This document shows, in pieces, positions 25,509-34,019 of a DNA stretch of 64,000 bases. The position numbers and the translations under genes are program-made. Every line of letters starts with the position of its first letter. The stretch's first letter is position 1. The stretch is from Anaerolineaceae bacterium (GTDB taxonomy: Bacteria; Chloroflexota; Anaerolineae; Anaerolineales; Anaerolineaceae): assembly GCA_012839565.1 (NCBI GenBank), contig DUMZ01000014.1, positions 54,731 to 118,730 on the forward strand, in the 5' to 3' direction. The notes below the pieces were generated by a model that saw nothing but the letters and a program-made list of their open reading frames with translations, searched no databases and was not told the origin of the DNA.

Positions 25509-26012
25509 ATGGAATTTGAGTTCAAACGACGTGATAAAGTAAATTATTATCTCGACATGGCCGAAGTGGTTGGCAAACGTAGCACCTGCATTCGCAAGCG
25601 CTATGGCGCGGTCATTGTGAAGAACGATGAAGTGGTCTCAACGGGTTACGTTGGCGCGCCACGCGGACGCAAAAACTGTATCGACATGGGCATCTGTCGG
25701 CGGGAACAACTCAAGGTGCCGCGTGGCGAACGCTATGAATTGTGCCGCAGTGTGCATGCCGAACAGAACGCGATAATCAGCGCGTCCCGCGACCGTATGC
25801 TGGGCAGTTCCTTGTATCTCACTGGCATTGATCTGCAAGATAATAACAATTATGTTGAAAAAGCCATGCCTTGCGCCATGTGCAAGCGGGTCATCATCAA
25901 CGCCGGGATTAAGACCGTCTACATCCGCGATAATTATGATGAATACAGAAAAATCGACGTGCAGGACTGGATCGACAATGACGATTCTCTCGCTGCCGCG
26001 TATGGCTATTAG
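25509..26012 (+). CDS. dCMP/cytidine deaminase family protein
   Basis: 167 residues from ATG 25509 (GGAG site); an in-frame start at 25434 is less likely. Zinc-binding motifs are SVHAEQNAI and PCAMCKRVIINAGI, as in deoxycytidylate deaminase and ComEB. Extra cysteines (NCIDMGICRREQL) sit before the HAE motif as in other dCMP deaminases. It supplies dUMP for thymidylate synthesis. It starts 25 bases before lpd and probably shares its transcript. Confidence 0.92.
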   Translation: MEFEFKRRDKVNYYLDMAEVVGKRSTCIRKRYGAVIVKNDEVVSTGYVGAPRGRKNCIDMGICRREQLKVPRGERYELCRSVHAEQNAIISASRDRMLGSSLYLTGIDLQDNNNYVEKAMPCAMCKRVIINAGIKTVYIRDNYDEYRKIDVQDWIDNDDSLAAAYGY

Positions 26013-26036
26013 AAAAATACAACTGGAGAGGAATCA

Positions 26037-27434
26037 ATGAAAACATTTGACGTAATCGTAATCGGCGCGGGGCCAGGTGGCTATGTGGCTGCTATTCGCG
26101 CTTCGCAACTGGGCTTTAAAACCGCCATCGTTGAGAAAAAATGGCTGGGTGGTGTGTGTCTGAACGTGGGTTGTGTGCCTTCTAAAGCGCTTTTGCGCAA
26201 CGCCGAGCTGGCGCATCTATTGCGCAAAGAAGCCAAATCTTTCGGCATTAAATTCGATAATCTCGAACTGGATTACAGCGAAGCGCACAAGCGCAGTCGT
26301 TCGGTGAGCAACCGTCTTACCCGGGGCATCAGCTTTTTGATGAAAAAGAACGATATTGAAGTCATCATGGGCAGCGCCAAACTGACTGCCAAAGACACGG
26401 TGCAGGTTCAGGCGGAAGATGGCGAAACGCTAACGCTAAAAGCCGATAACATTATCTTGGCGACGGGTGCGCATGCCATGGTTATCCCCGGCATGGAACC
26501 CGATGGTGAAAAGGTGCTCGATTACGCCCAGGCGATTATGCTCGACAAACTGCCCGAAAGCGCCGTCATTATCGGTGGGGGTGCCATCGGAGTGGAATTT
26601 GCTACTGTGTGGAGTGGCTATGGCGTGGACGTGCATGTGGTTGAAATGTTGCCCCATATCCTGCCCAACGAAGACGACGAAGCTGCCAGTGAACTGGCAA
26701 AGGCTTTCCGCAAGCGAGGCGTTAAAGTGCATGCCGGCACGAAGGTGAAATCGGTGACCAAGACCGAAACCGGCATGGACGTACTTTTGGAAAGCGAAAA
26801 AGGCGAAGAAACGCTCAGCGCGGATGTGACCCTGGTGGCGGTTGGTTTTAGACCCAACTCGCAAAACCTGGGGCTTGAAGAAGTCGGCGTGGCGGTAAAC
26901 AGACGGGGCTTTGTGGAAATTGACGACCGCATGGCGACCAGCGTGCCTGGCATCTGGGCGATTGGTGACCTGACCGGCAAGCTACTCTTGGCACACACCG
27001 CGTCGGCACAGGCAGTCATCGCTGCAGAAGCTATCGCCGGTTTGGATACACCGGTTTTGGATTACCGCATGATTCCACGCGCTACATTCACCACGCCACA
27101 GGTTGCGTCGTTTGGCTACACCGAAGACCAGGCGAAAGAAGCCGGCTTTGATCTCAAGGTGGGCAAATTCCCCTTTATGGCGAATGGCAAGGCTTTGGGT
27201 CATGGCGATTACGCTGGTTATGCCAAGGTGATTACCGATGCCAGTGACGGCAAGCTTTTGGGCGCTTCGATTGTCGGACCCGAAGCGTCTGAACTTATCC
27301 CCGAGCTGGTTTTGGCACAGGCAAACGATTTATGTGTTGAAGACGTGACGCGGGCGGTGCATATCCATCCCACGCTGTCTGAAGCGGTTTTGGAAGCGGC
27401 GCTGGGCGCGATGGACCGCGCGATACATGGCTAA
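26037..27434 (+). CDS. lpdA: dihydrolipoyl dehydrogenase
   Basis: 465 residues, full length. The FAD motif is DVIVIGAGPGGYVAAIRASQLG, the redox disulfide GGVCLNVGCVPSKAL, the NAD motif VIIGGGAIGVEFATVWSGYG, and the C-terminal active-site pair is in HIHPTLSEAV. It re-oxidises dihydrolipoamide in 2-oxoacid dehydrogenase or glycine cleavage complexes. None of the E1/E2 or glycine cleavage genes are in the window. It ends at a strong terminator. Confidence 0.95.
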   Translation: MKTFDVIVIGAGPGGYVAAIRASQLGFKTAIVEKKWLGGVCLNVGCVPSKALLRNAELAHLLRKEAKSFGIKFDNLELDYSEAHKRSRSVSNRLTRGISFLMKKNDIEVIMGSAKLTAKDTVQVQAEDGETLTLKADNIILATGAHAMVIPGMEPDGEKVLDYAQAIMLDKLPESAVIIGGGAIGVEFATVWSGYGVDVHVVEMLPHILPNEDDEAASELAKAFRKRGVKVHAGTKVKSVTKTETGMDVLLESEKGEETLSADVTLVAVGFRPNSQNLGLEEVGVAVNRRGFVEIDDRMATSVPGIWAIGDLTGKLLLAHTASAQAVIAAEAIAGLDTPVLDYRMIPRATFTTPQVASFGYTEDQAKEAGFDLKVGKFPFMANGKALGHGDYAGYAKVITDASDGKLLGASIVGPEASELIPELVLAQANDLCVEDVTRAVHIHPTLSEAVLEAALGAMDRAIHG

Positions 27435-27451
27435 TAAAAAATAGCTGAATG

Positions 27452-27483
27452 TGGACGTGGTCGCGAGGCCACGTCCATTTTTT
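27452..27483 (+). terminator. intrinsic terminator after lpdA
   Basis: A nine-base stem (27452-27460 with 27469-27477) is followed directly by a run of Ts. The stem-loop core GTGGTCGCGAGGCCAC resembles the dispersed palindrome GTGGTCGGGAGACCAC seen at 30941 and 58125. Confidence 0.85.
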
Positions 27484-27588
27484 AGAAACGAGGCTTGTGC
27501 TCTCGCCCCAGTGTATTGCTACGGGCAAGGCAGGGTTTATGGTAAAGCTATTAGAATCTATACCTAAGGTGCTGGAATTCTTTTTCTG

Positions 27589-28128
27589 ATGGATGAAGTA
27601 TTAACTGTTTGCGATAAAAAGTATAAGCTCATCAAACTGCTGGGGCGTGGCAAAGGTGGGTATTCTTATCTCGCGGAACGCGAAGGAAAGCAGGTTGTGC
27701 TCAAGCAGATTCACCATGAACCTTGCGACTACTATACATTCGGAAACAAGATTGAGGCAGAACTGCACGATTATGAACGGCTGCAAAAGGCGGGTATTCG
27801 CGTTCCGGAACTGCTCGCTGTCGATCGCGAAGCTGAGCGAATTGTGAAAACCTACATTCAGGGGAATACCATCTTTGATTTTGTGCGGAATGGACTATCT
27901 GTCGACCCCTATCTGATTCAGGTGCGGGAAATGGCAAAACAAGCCAAGGCAGCCGGGCTCAATATTGACTATTTCCCAACGAATTTTGTTGTACAAGACG
28001 GTCTAATCTGGTATGTGGATTATGAATGTAATGAATACATGGACGAGTGGAATTTTGAGAATTGGGGCATCAAATACTGGTCCCGAACGCCAGAGTTTGA
28101 AGATTATTTAAAATATCATAATGGCTGA
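27589..28128 (+). CDS. small protein-kinase-fold protein (RIO/Bud32-like)
   Basis: 179 residues, shorter than a normal kinase domain. The glycine-rich loop LLGRGKGGYSYLA and the ATP lysine in VVLKQIHHE are present. A compact C-lobe follows, with the catalytic loop NIDYFPTNFVV (Asp and Asn kept, His of the HRD motif absent) and the metal aspartate in WYVDYECNEYMDEW. All key residues seem present, so it may be an active minimal kinase. It stands alone with a weak ribosome-binding site. Substrate unknown. Confidence 0.7.
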   Translation: MDEVLTVCDKKYKLIKLLGRGKGGYSYLAEREGKQVVLKQIHHEPCDYYTFGNKIEAELHDYERLQKAGIRVPELLAVDREAERIVKTYIQGNTIFDFVRNGLSVDPYLIQVREMAKQAKAAGLNIDYFPTNFVVQDGLIWYVDYECNEYMDEWNFENWGIKYWSRTPEFEDYLKYHNG

Positions 28129-28302
28129 AAAATTCCAGTTTAACAAGCCCTGTTTACAATTACTTTTTCTGCTTGCATTATGAATTGTTTACACTCATCG
28201 CATGTTATCTTAGACGAAAGTCGGGACAGCGGGGAGTATAATAAAAGCAAGATTATATGCGAAAAGCATTTATCAGATAAGTAGTTTCTCAGAGGTGTTC
28301 AG

Positions 28303-29118
28303 ATGAAAGAAAAAGCATACAAAACAGCATCAGGTAATATCCATTACTGGATTAATATCATTGATGACGACGTAATAACCCTGGTCTTTCTCCCAGGATT
28401 GACCCTAACCCACAGATTGTTTGATAAACAAATTGAATACTTCAAAGGCAAATACAATGTCTTAGCCTGGGACGCGCCCGGGCATGGTGCTTCGTGGCCA
28501 TTTGAATTCAATTTCGACATGATGGGCAAGGCAAGATGGCTAAACGAAATACTCGAACAGGAAAAGATAAGCAAGCCAGTCATTGTAGGGCATTCCATTG
28601 GTGGCTATCTGGGGCAAGCCTACGCGGAATTGTATCCCGAGAAAATAAAAGGCTTTGTGGCGATTGATTCAGGCCCGGCACAAAAACGCTATATGACTCC
28701 TGGGGAAATTGCGTTAATCAAAAGGATGAATTTCGGCTCTCCTTCTGCCTCATGGGAGATGATAACTAATGTGTCGGCCATTGGACTCGCGGAATCGGCA
28801 TATGGCAGACAATTAGTGAAAGAAATGATGCAGGACTACAAGGGCAATGAAAAGTGGCTTACTCAGGTAATGGAACATGGCACGCGTATTCTTGGCGAAA
28901 CGATGGAGGCGGATTTTGCTTACGACATCCCCTGTCCGGCTTTGTTGATTTGTGGTGAAAAAGACAAGTTGGGCTTGTTCATCAGGTACAACAAGGCCTG
29001 GCACAAGGAAACGGGTATTCCCATCGAATGGATTAAAGACGCAGGCCATAACTCAAACACCGACCAGCCGGAGATTGTCAATCAGTTGATTGATGATTTT
29101 GTAAAGAATCGCATTTGA
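28303..29118 (+). CDS. alpha/beta hydrolase
   Basis: 271 residues with a GAGGTG site upstream. The oxyanion region is LVFLPGLTLTHRLF and the nucleophile serine lies in VGHSIGGYLGQAYAELYP. The acid is in LLICGEKDKLG and the histidine in DAGHNSNTDQPE. No signal peptide is present, so it acts in the cytoplasm. It may be an esterase, lactonase or C-C hydrolase. It is convergent with the hydrolase that follows on the other strand; a CTAACAA-G-TTGTTAG palindrome lies between them (29185-29199). Confidence 0.88.
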   Translation: MKEKAYKTASGNIHYWINIIDDDVITLVFLPGLTLTHRLFDKQIEYFKGKYNVLAWDAPGHGASWPFEFNFDMMGKARWLNEILEQEKISKPVIVGHSIGGYLGQAYAELYPEKIKGFVAIDSGPAQKRYMTPGEIALIKRMNFGSPSASWEMITNVSAIGLAESAYGRQLVKEMMQDYKGNEKWLTQVMEHGTRILGETMEADFAYDIPCPALLICGEKDKLGLFIRYNKAWHKETGIPIEWIKDAGHNSNTDQPEIVNQLIDDFVKNRI

Positions 29119-29234
29119 CGGCTGTTTTTTAGACTATTTTGGATAAATAATTTTCAGCCAGAGTGGCATAATCAGGAAAAACAGCTAACAAGTTGTTAGA
29201 GCTGCTTTGGCACTTGCTATCGCCAGTCTACATC

Positions 29235-30164
29235 CTATCTGTGTTGTTTGAGAAAATCATCCAGCGCCTGGTCGATTTCCTGGCTGTGGCCTGTCATCAT
29301 GTGACCGCCATCTGGGAAAGTGACCAGGGTAAGATCAGGGAAACGGTGCTGAGCGTTTTTGACTTTCTCGAAACTGGCGATGGGGTCGTCTTCGGAATGC
29401 AGAATCAGGACAGGTACCTTTAGTTCTTCAATGGGATAGTATTCAAAATGTCTTTCCATGTCTGGGTTGGTCAGTTTGCCGTCTATGACAGCGCCTGCTT
29501 TTCTTTCCACGATGGGCTGAATGATTTTGACTGTTGAAGCGGGCATGCCCAACAATGGAGGCATCAGGGGACTGATGAGATACATAGCATAGTCCGACAA
29601 AAATGGTTCGGGCGGTGCCTGGTATTCAATAAAGCTTTCTGGTTTTTCAGTTACGGGCATCGCTGAACAATATAAAATCAAGCCTTTGACGCGTTCTGGA
29701 TAATCCAGCGCGAAGCGAATGGCAGGCGTGCCCCCCGCAGATGTACCCAAAATAAAGACTTGTTCTATGCCCAGGTAATCAAGCAGTTCTATATAGGCAT
29801 CAGCCTGATCTTTAGGGTTGCCCTCGCCTTTGATGTCGGACCCAAGATAGCCAAAGCGCGATGGGGCAAGCACACGGTTTTTGCTGCTCCTGGCTATCAC
29901 ATTCTCATAAGCCTGATCGTAGCCACCAAAAAGACCATGCACGGATAGTATGACTTCGCCTTCGCCTTCATCAAGGTAAGTCATGGCGCCATAGGATAAG
30001 TTTGCCACCTTTACATCGTAAGTGCTTAGTTTGCTTTTCGCCTGATTAAATCCATAAATGCAGCGAATGCCTTGAATGGCAAAATATGAGACGACGATCG
30101 CTAAAAGCCCTAATGCAAACCATTTCATCATTTTGTTCCTTGCCTTTCCTTTTGCTTTTGTCAT
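29235..30164 (-). CDS. membrane-anchored alpha/beta hydrolase
   Basis: 309 residues, AGGAG site. An N-terminal membrane anchor (MKWFALGLLAIVVSYFAIQGI) follows a short basic segment. The catalytic triad is visible: Ser in ILGTSAGGTPAIRFA, Asp in LHSEDDPIAS and His in FPDGGHMMTG. The catalytic domain should be outside the membrane. It lies 58 bases downstream of an autoregulated TetR gene on the same strand and is probably that repressor's target. Confidence 0.88.
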   Translation of the reverse strand: MTKAKGKARNKMMKWFALGLLAIVVSYFAIQGIRCIYGFNQAKSKLSTYDVKVANLSYGAMTYLDEGEGEVILSVHGLFGGYDQAYENVIARSSKNRVLAPSRFGYLGSDIKGEGNPKDQADAYIELLDYLGIEQVFILGTSAGGTPAIRFALDYPERVKGLILYCSAMPVTEKPESFIEYQAPPEPFLSDYAMYLISPLMPPLLGMPASTVKIIQPIVERKAGAVIDGKLTNPDMERHFEYYPIEELKVPVLILHSEDDPIASFEKVKNAQHRFPDLTLVTFPDGGHMMTGHSQEIDQALDDFLKQHR

Positions 30165-30222
30165 TTTACTTACTCCTTTTTGTTCTTGCCGGTTTAAGCA
30201 ATGGCGTTTATTTCAAAATCAG

Positions 30223-30831
30223 TTATGGGATATTCAGAATTTCTGTCACCAGGCGGAGAAAGTCGCTGTAATCGTCCTTGTTGTTCAGGTTCAAGTGAAG
30301 AAGTTCGGTGCTGATTTGACGGTTTAAAAACGCGGAATGAATGGTCGATAAAAGCATAAAAGCCTTTATTCTTTTGATTTTTTCCGACTTTTTATCTTCT
30401 GTCTCTGGCAAGCCTTTTAGAATAGCCCTGTAACTTACAGATGAGTTACTGGCGATGTTTGGTTCTGAGAGATCAGCAAGTATGGATATCCTGGCAATCT
30501 CCGGATGATTTAACAGAAAGTCAAAAACCCTGGCAGTGAATGATGGCATCTCTGATTCGGGTTCGTCATCAGGGGTCGGTGCGCTTTCCACTTCTGCATT
30601 TTTGGGAAAAGTTGCCATAACGTGCGAAATGATTCGCTGAACGCAGACTTCGATTAAGTTCTTTTTCGATTCGAAATGGTAGTTGATAAGTCCAACGGCT
30701 ACATTCGCTTTTTGGGCGATGGCGCGGATAGTGATGTTTTCTATCAAGCCATCTGAATTCTCAATCAATGCTATGGTCGCGTTGATGATTTGTTCCTTTA
30801 GATCCTGGTTTGTTTGCTTGTTATCTTCCAT
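30223..30831 (-). CDS. TetR-family regulator, probably autoregulated
   Basis: 202 residues from ATG 30831 (GGAGAAAAT site); an in-frame ATG at 30876 lies inside the promoter and is rejected. The helix-turn-helix part is IINATIALIENSDGLIENITIRAIAQKANVAVGLINYHFESKKNLI. The promoter carries two TTGAAC/GTTCAA palindromes, one in the spacer and one just after the -10, the layout of a self-repressing TetR gene. The downstream hydrolase is the likely second target. Confidence 0.9.
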   Translation of the reverse strand: MEDNKQTNQDLKEQIINATIALIENSDGLIENITIRAIAQKANVAVGLINYHFESKKNLIEVCVQRIISHVMATFPKNAEVESAPTPDDEPESEMPSFTARVFDFLLNHPEIARISILADLSEPNIASNSSVSYRAILKGLPETEDKKSEKIKRIKAFMLLSTIHSAFLNRQISTELLHLNLNNKDDYSDFLRLVTEILNIP

Positions 30832-30842
30832 ATTTTCTCCGT

Positions 30843-30891
30843 CTTGAACGTTGTTCAAGTTTAGTATACTGAACATTGTTCAAGACGTCAA
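30843..30891 (-). promoter_or_regulatory. TetR promoter with two operators
   Basis: On the reverse strand TTGACG (30891-30886), a 17-base spacer, and TATACT (30868-30863). Operator one is CTTGAAC-GTT-GTTCAAG at 30843-30859, between the -10 and the gene. Operator two, at 30869-30884, fills the spacer. Centres are about 25 bases apart. Confidence 0.8.
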
Positions 30892-30908
30892 GGGCAAATC
30901 TAAGATAT

Positions 30909-31030
30909 CAGCAATTCTCAGTATGGAAATTGTTTTCTTCGTGGTCGGGAGACCACGAGAGAACTTCTGATAGAAACCAGCGTTCGGGGATGGTCTCCTG
31001 ACCATGCCCCATGTGAAATGAGAATTGCTG
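30909..31030. repeat. MITE-like element with two hairpins inside 12-base terminal inverted repeats
   Basis: Ends are CAGCAATTCTCA (30909-30920) and TGAGAATTGCTG (31019-31030). Inside are hairpins TCGTGGTC-GGGA-GACCACGA (30939-30958) and GGGGATGGTC-TCCT-GACCAT-CCCC (30986-31010). The first hairpin recurs almost identically at 58123-58140. No coding potential. Confidence 0.65.
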
Positions 31031-31086
31031 CTAAGCTATTCGTCCAGCATTTATTTGTGTCAAGCAAAAATAAAAAAGAAAAGCTT

Positions 31087-31125
31087 ATACATCGGCTTTG
31101 ATGTATCTAATAGATAGGTTAGAAT
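31087..31125 (+). promoter_or_regulatory. PadR-type operator and promoter
   Basis: The palindrome ATACATC-N6-GATGTAT (31087-31106) overlaps the -35 TTGATG (31098-31103); the -10 is TAGAAT (31120-31125) after 16 bases. PadR repressors favour ATGT/ACAT inverted repeats, so autoregulation is likely. Confidence 0.6.
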
Positions 31126-31146
31126 CTTGGTCAACAGGAGAAAACT

Positions 31147-31665
31147 ATGTCTACAAAATTTGCATTGTTAGGTTTGCTAAATATAAGAAAGATGTCAGCA
31201 TACGATCTGGCAAAATTCGCGAAAGACTACATCGGCTTCTTTTGGAATGAGTCTTACAGCAATGTTCACCGGACTTTGAAAGTTCTTGCTGATGAAAAAC
31301 TCATTCAAAAATTGCCGGAAACAGGAAGCAGAAACAAGGCTGTTTACGAAATTACACCTTTAGGCAAAGAAGCCTTATCAGAATGGCTGGCAAATCATCA
31401 ATATTCAACCATTTACCGGGATGAACTCCTGCTAAAGTTGTTTGTCAGTCATCGCGACGACTATCCGGCACTGCTGGAAGATTTGCAAAATGTTCTCAAT
31501 GACCTGCTCGCGCAAAGACAAGTCTATTCTCAAATAAAGGAAACTGTTTTAACTAAAGTCAATAATCTCTCATTTGACCTCGCTTTGGATTATGGAATCA
31601 TGCAAAACGAGGTCACTGTTGAGTGGCTAAAAAAATCTATAAAAATAATCGAGGAAGCACTATGA
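31147..31665 (+). CDS. PadR-family transcriptional regulator
   Basis: 172 residues, GGAG site. The winged-helix N-terminus is STKFALLGLLNIRKMSAYDLAKFAKDYIGFFW, followed by SNVHRTLKVLADEKLIQK and a wing of YEITPLGKEALSEWL. The C-terminal half is the helical dimerisation domain of the PadR-s2 type. The stop overlaps the CPBP protease start by four bases, so this is a two-gene operon, probably self-repressed through the palindrome at 31087-31106. Confidence 0.9.
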   Translation: MSTKFALLGLLNIRKMSAYDLAKFAKDYIGFFWNESYSNVHRTLKVLADEKLIQKLPETGSRNKAVYEITPLGKEALSEWLANHQYSTIYRDELLLKLFVSHRDDYPALLEDLQNVLNDLLAQRQVYSQIKETVLTKVNNLSFDLALDYGIMQNEVTVEWLKKSIKIIEEAL

Positions 31666-32378
31666 AAAAAGCTTATATCAATCTTGCCATCACTCTTTTA
31701 GTAGTGGGATTAATGGTAGCGGGTATTGTTTATCTAATGAACAACTCGCTTTTCACTGTCAACTGGTTCGAAACAAATTATCTCAACAGAGTGTTTGCTT
31801 ATCAGGCAACTACGCTTGTCATGAGTTTTGTGCTTATCTTAATCACTGGCTTGCAAACCAGGTTTCAATCTATTCGACTCTTAAACATCACACGAATCGA
31901 TGGCGAAGTTATGCCAGAACCGTGGCTCGGGATTACGAAAAACAACAAAGATACCTGGAAAAAAGGCGGTTTAACCGTCGCCATCATTATCACGGTCGTT
32001 ACAGCGGTGGTCATCTATTTTCAGGTTTACCGAAGAGGGGTCATCCAAAGCCTTAGTTTGGTGAATTTTCTGGTGATTGTATTGTTTGCTCTCACAAACA
32101 GTTTTGTTGAAGAAGTCACCTTCCGTCACACCTTTGCCAGCATTGTGGAATACCACGATCTCAACCCTTATATTTCCAAGGCGCTGTCGGCGGTTATTTT
32201 CGGTGGCGTTCATTATTTTGGCACACCCGGGAAGATACCGGGTGTGATTATGGCCGCATTTATCGGCTGGTTTTTGTCGAAAAGTATTCACGAAACCAAG
32301 GGTTTCTTTTGGGCCTGGCTGATTCACTTCCTGCAAGATGTGGTGATTATGACAGCTTTGTTCCTGACATCAGTCTAA
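31662..32378 (+). CDS. CPBP-family intramembrane protease
   Basis: 238 residues from ATG 31662, about seven membrane segments. The catalytic signature EEVTFRH (EExxxR) is at about residue 155. The second motif is IFGGVHYFGTPG, and the third, WLIHFLQDVV. These are the Abi/CPBP (PF02517) protease residues. Such proteins process prenylated or membrane proteins; bacterial members serve in bacteriocin immunity and signalling. Coupled to the PadR regulator. Target unknown. Confidence 0.88.
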   Translation: MKKAYINLAITLLVVGLMVAGIVYLMNNSLFTVNWFETNYLNRVFAYQATTLVMSFVLILITGLQTRFQSIRLLNITRIDGEVMPEPWLGITKNNKDTWKKGGLTVAIIITVVTAVVIYFQVYRRGVIQSLSLVNFLVIVLFALTNSFVEEVTFRHTFASIVEYHDLNPYISKALSAVIFGGVHYFGTPGKIPGVIMAAFIGWFLSKSIHETKGFFWAWLIHFLQDVVIMTALFLTSV

Positions 32379-32569
32379 TCCCTTCGGGCCAACTGGCTAA
32401 TCTCTTTTACTGAACTCTGGGCAAAACCTGCCCGGAGTTCAATTTTTATGCTACAGGGGTGATGAAAATATTAATCCTATAACGCACCGCGAATGGAACC
32501 AAGTTTTTTGTTTTGCGAAAGTTGCCTTAGCACAGGGTATAATTATAAAAACGAAAGCATCGGAGGCGA

Positions 32570-33235
32570 ATGGAAAACGGCATCGACCAGGTTAAATCAA
32601 AACAACGAGTCGCCGATCATGGCGAAGTCTTTACTGCCGAGCGGGAAGTTAATGCCATGCTGGACCTCGTCAAACACGAAACCGAGCGCATTGAAAGTCG
32701 TTTTTTTGAGCCGGCTTGTGGCACGGGTAATTTCTTGGCAGAAATTTTGCGCCGGAAACTTGCTGTGGTCAAAGCCCGCTATGGCAAACACCCAGCTGAT
32801 TTTGAGCGTTACGCCTTTCTCGCCCTTAGCAGTATTTATGGCGTGGAATTGCTTGAAGACAACGCCAAAGAATGTCGCGCGCGCCTTTTTGGCATTTTAG
32901 ACCAAGCCTATACCAGGGTTTGTAAAAAGGATGCCTCAGATGATTTTCGACAGGTGGCACGCTATGTCCTGGAACGGAACATTTTATGTGGCGACGCGCT
33001 GACACTCAAAGATGCCAAAGGTGAGCCGATTGCTTTTTCGGAATGGTCCCTGGTGACGGGTAATTTGGTTCAACGGCGCGATTTTCATCTCAGCCAGCTT
33101 TTGGATGCCAGCGAACAGCAAATGACGATCTTTATGGATGGCTGGGAATATGATGCCGACCTGGGACAGTACATTCCGCAGCCTTTCCGTGAATTTCCGC
33201 TGATGGATTACCGCGAGGTGCAAAATTATGGATAG
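32570..33235 (+). CDS. DNA adenine methyltransferase, SAM-binding half (split MTase)
   Basis: 221 residues, GGAGG site and a TATAAT at 32538-32543 upstream. It has the N12-class opening HGEVFTAEREVNAMLDLV and SAM motif I FFEPACGTGNFLAEILRRK, followed by YGVELLEDNAKECRARLFGIL. The catalytic NPPY motif is missing; the C-terminus instead carries the EWSLVTGNLVQRRDF block and ends IPQPFREFPLMDY. Such short partners occur next to Eco57I-type methyltransferases in restriction loci, where NPPY is in the second protein. The stop overlaps the HEPN-like gene by eight bases. Confidence 0.8.
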   Translation: MENGIDQVKSKQRVADHGEVFTAEREVNAMLDLVKHETERIESRFFEPACGTGNFLAEILRRKLAVVKARYGKHPADFERYAFLALSSIYGVELLEDNAKECRARLFGILDQAYTRVCKKDASDDFRQVARYVLERNILCGDALTLKDAKGEPIAFSEWSLVTGNLVQRRDFHLSQLLDASEQQMTIFMDGWEYDADLGQYIPQPFREFPLMDYREVQNYG

Positions 33236-34013
33236 ATTGTGTGAGAACTATCCCGATATGTATTTGGGTCTTTTGGCTGCAAAGAAAGAATTTGATACTG
33301 TTAACCCGTCTTTTAAGCCTAAAATAATCTATGCTCAAAAGCTATTCTTTGAACGAAATAACATTTACGATTCTGAGTATATTCAACGATGCGATGAATT
33401 ATTGGAGCTTGTCTTATATCGGGATGCAGCTGCCTATTTTACACTTGAGTTTTTTCATTCAATAAGAAACACAAAGGATTATTGTTCTGCTTACATTGCT
33501 GATATAAAAATTGATAGAGATAATGATATGTTTCTTCATCAGGTACTATTGGACCAGTATTTACTTCTTGCATATGCATCATTAGAATATTATCTCAATT
33601 ACATTTATTATTTTTGTCTGCGAAAAGAGCCTAAGCATAAGGGGCTTCGTAAAATCCTAAATGAATTAGAACGTTCAGAAAGCGAACGGGTAATAATGAC
33701 ATATCAGTATATTGTTACCCAAATATGTAATCCTTTTGATGAAAAATCTACTCTTTGGGGCGATAAGCTGAGGGATCTTAGAAACCGAACCGCACATGAA
33801 AAAAATGTTCAGATAGGTACAATTCAAAGGGAAAACTTGTTAAAGATAACTAGAGAAGAGCCTGCCTTGGAAGGTCAGCAAATTGCACACTATCTTGAAC
33901 ATCAATTTGTTGCTAAAAAAGTATTAATGTTTGAAAAAATGAACCTCTTACTTTATGGAATCCCTTGGGTTCCTGGACCTTTCCATGAAAGAATTTATGA
34001 TGAAAAACTATAA
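33228..34013 (+). CDS. HEPN-like protein inserted in the restriction operon
   Basis: 261 residues, mostly helical, no membrane segments. The motif DLRNRTAHEKN at about residues 183-193 has the R-x4-H pattern (Arg185, His190) of HEPN ribonuclease domains. The remainder is not recognised. The gene is visibly AT-richer than its operon: 21 of 60 bases are G or C at 33421-33480, against 28 of 60 at 32701-32760. It overlaps the upstream gene by eight bases and lies six bases before the next, so it is fully embedded in the transcript. It may be an RNase effector of defence. The HEPN call rests on one motif and helix content. Confidence 0.55.
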   Translation: MDRLCENYPDMYLGLLAAKKEFDTVNPSFKPKIIYAQKLFFERNNIYDSEYIQRCDELLELVLYRDAAAYFTLEFFHSIRNTKDYCSAYIADIKIDRDNDMFLHQVLLDQYLLLAYASLEYYLNYIYYFCLRKEPKHKGLRKILNELERSESERVIMTYQYIVTQICNPFDEKSTLWGDKLRDLRNRTAHEKNVQIGTIQRENLLKITREEPALEGQQIAHYLEHQFVAKKVLMFEKMNLLLYGIPWVPGPFHERIYDEKL

Positions 34014-34019
34014 GATGAG

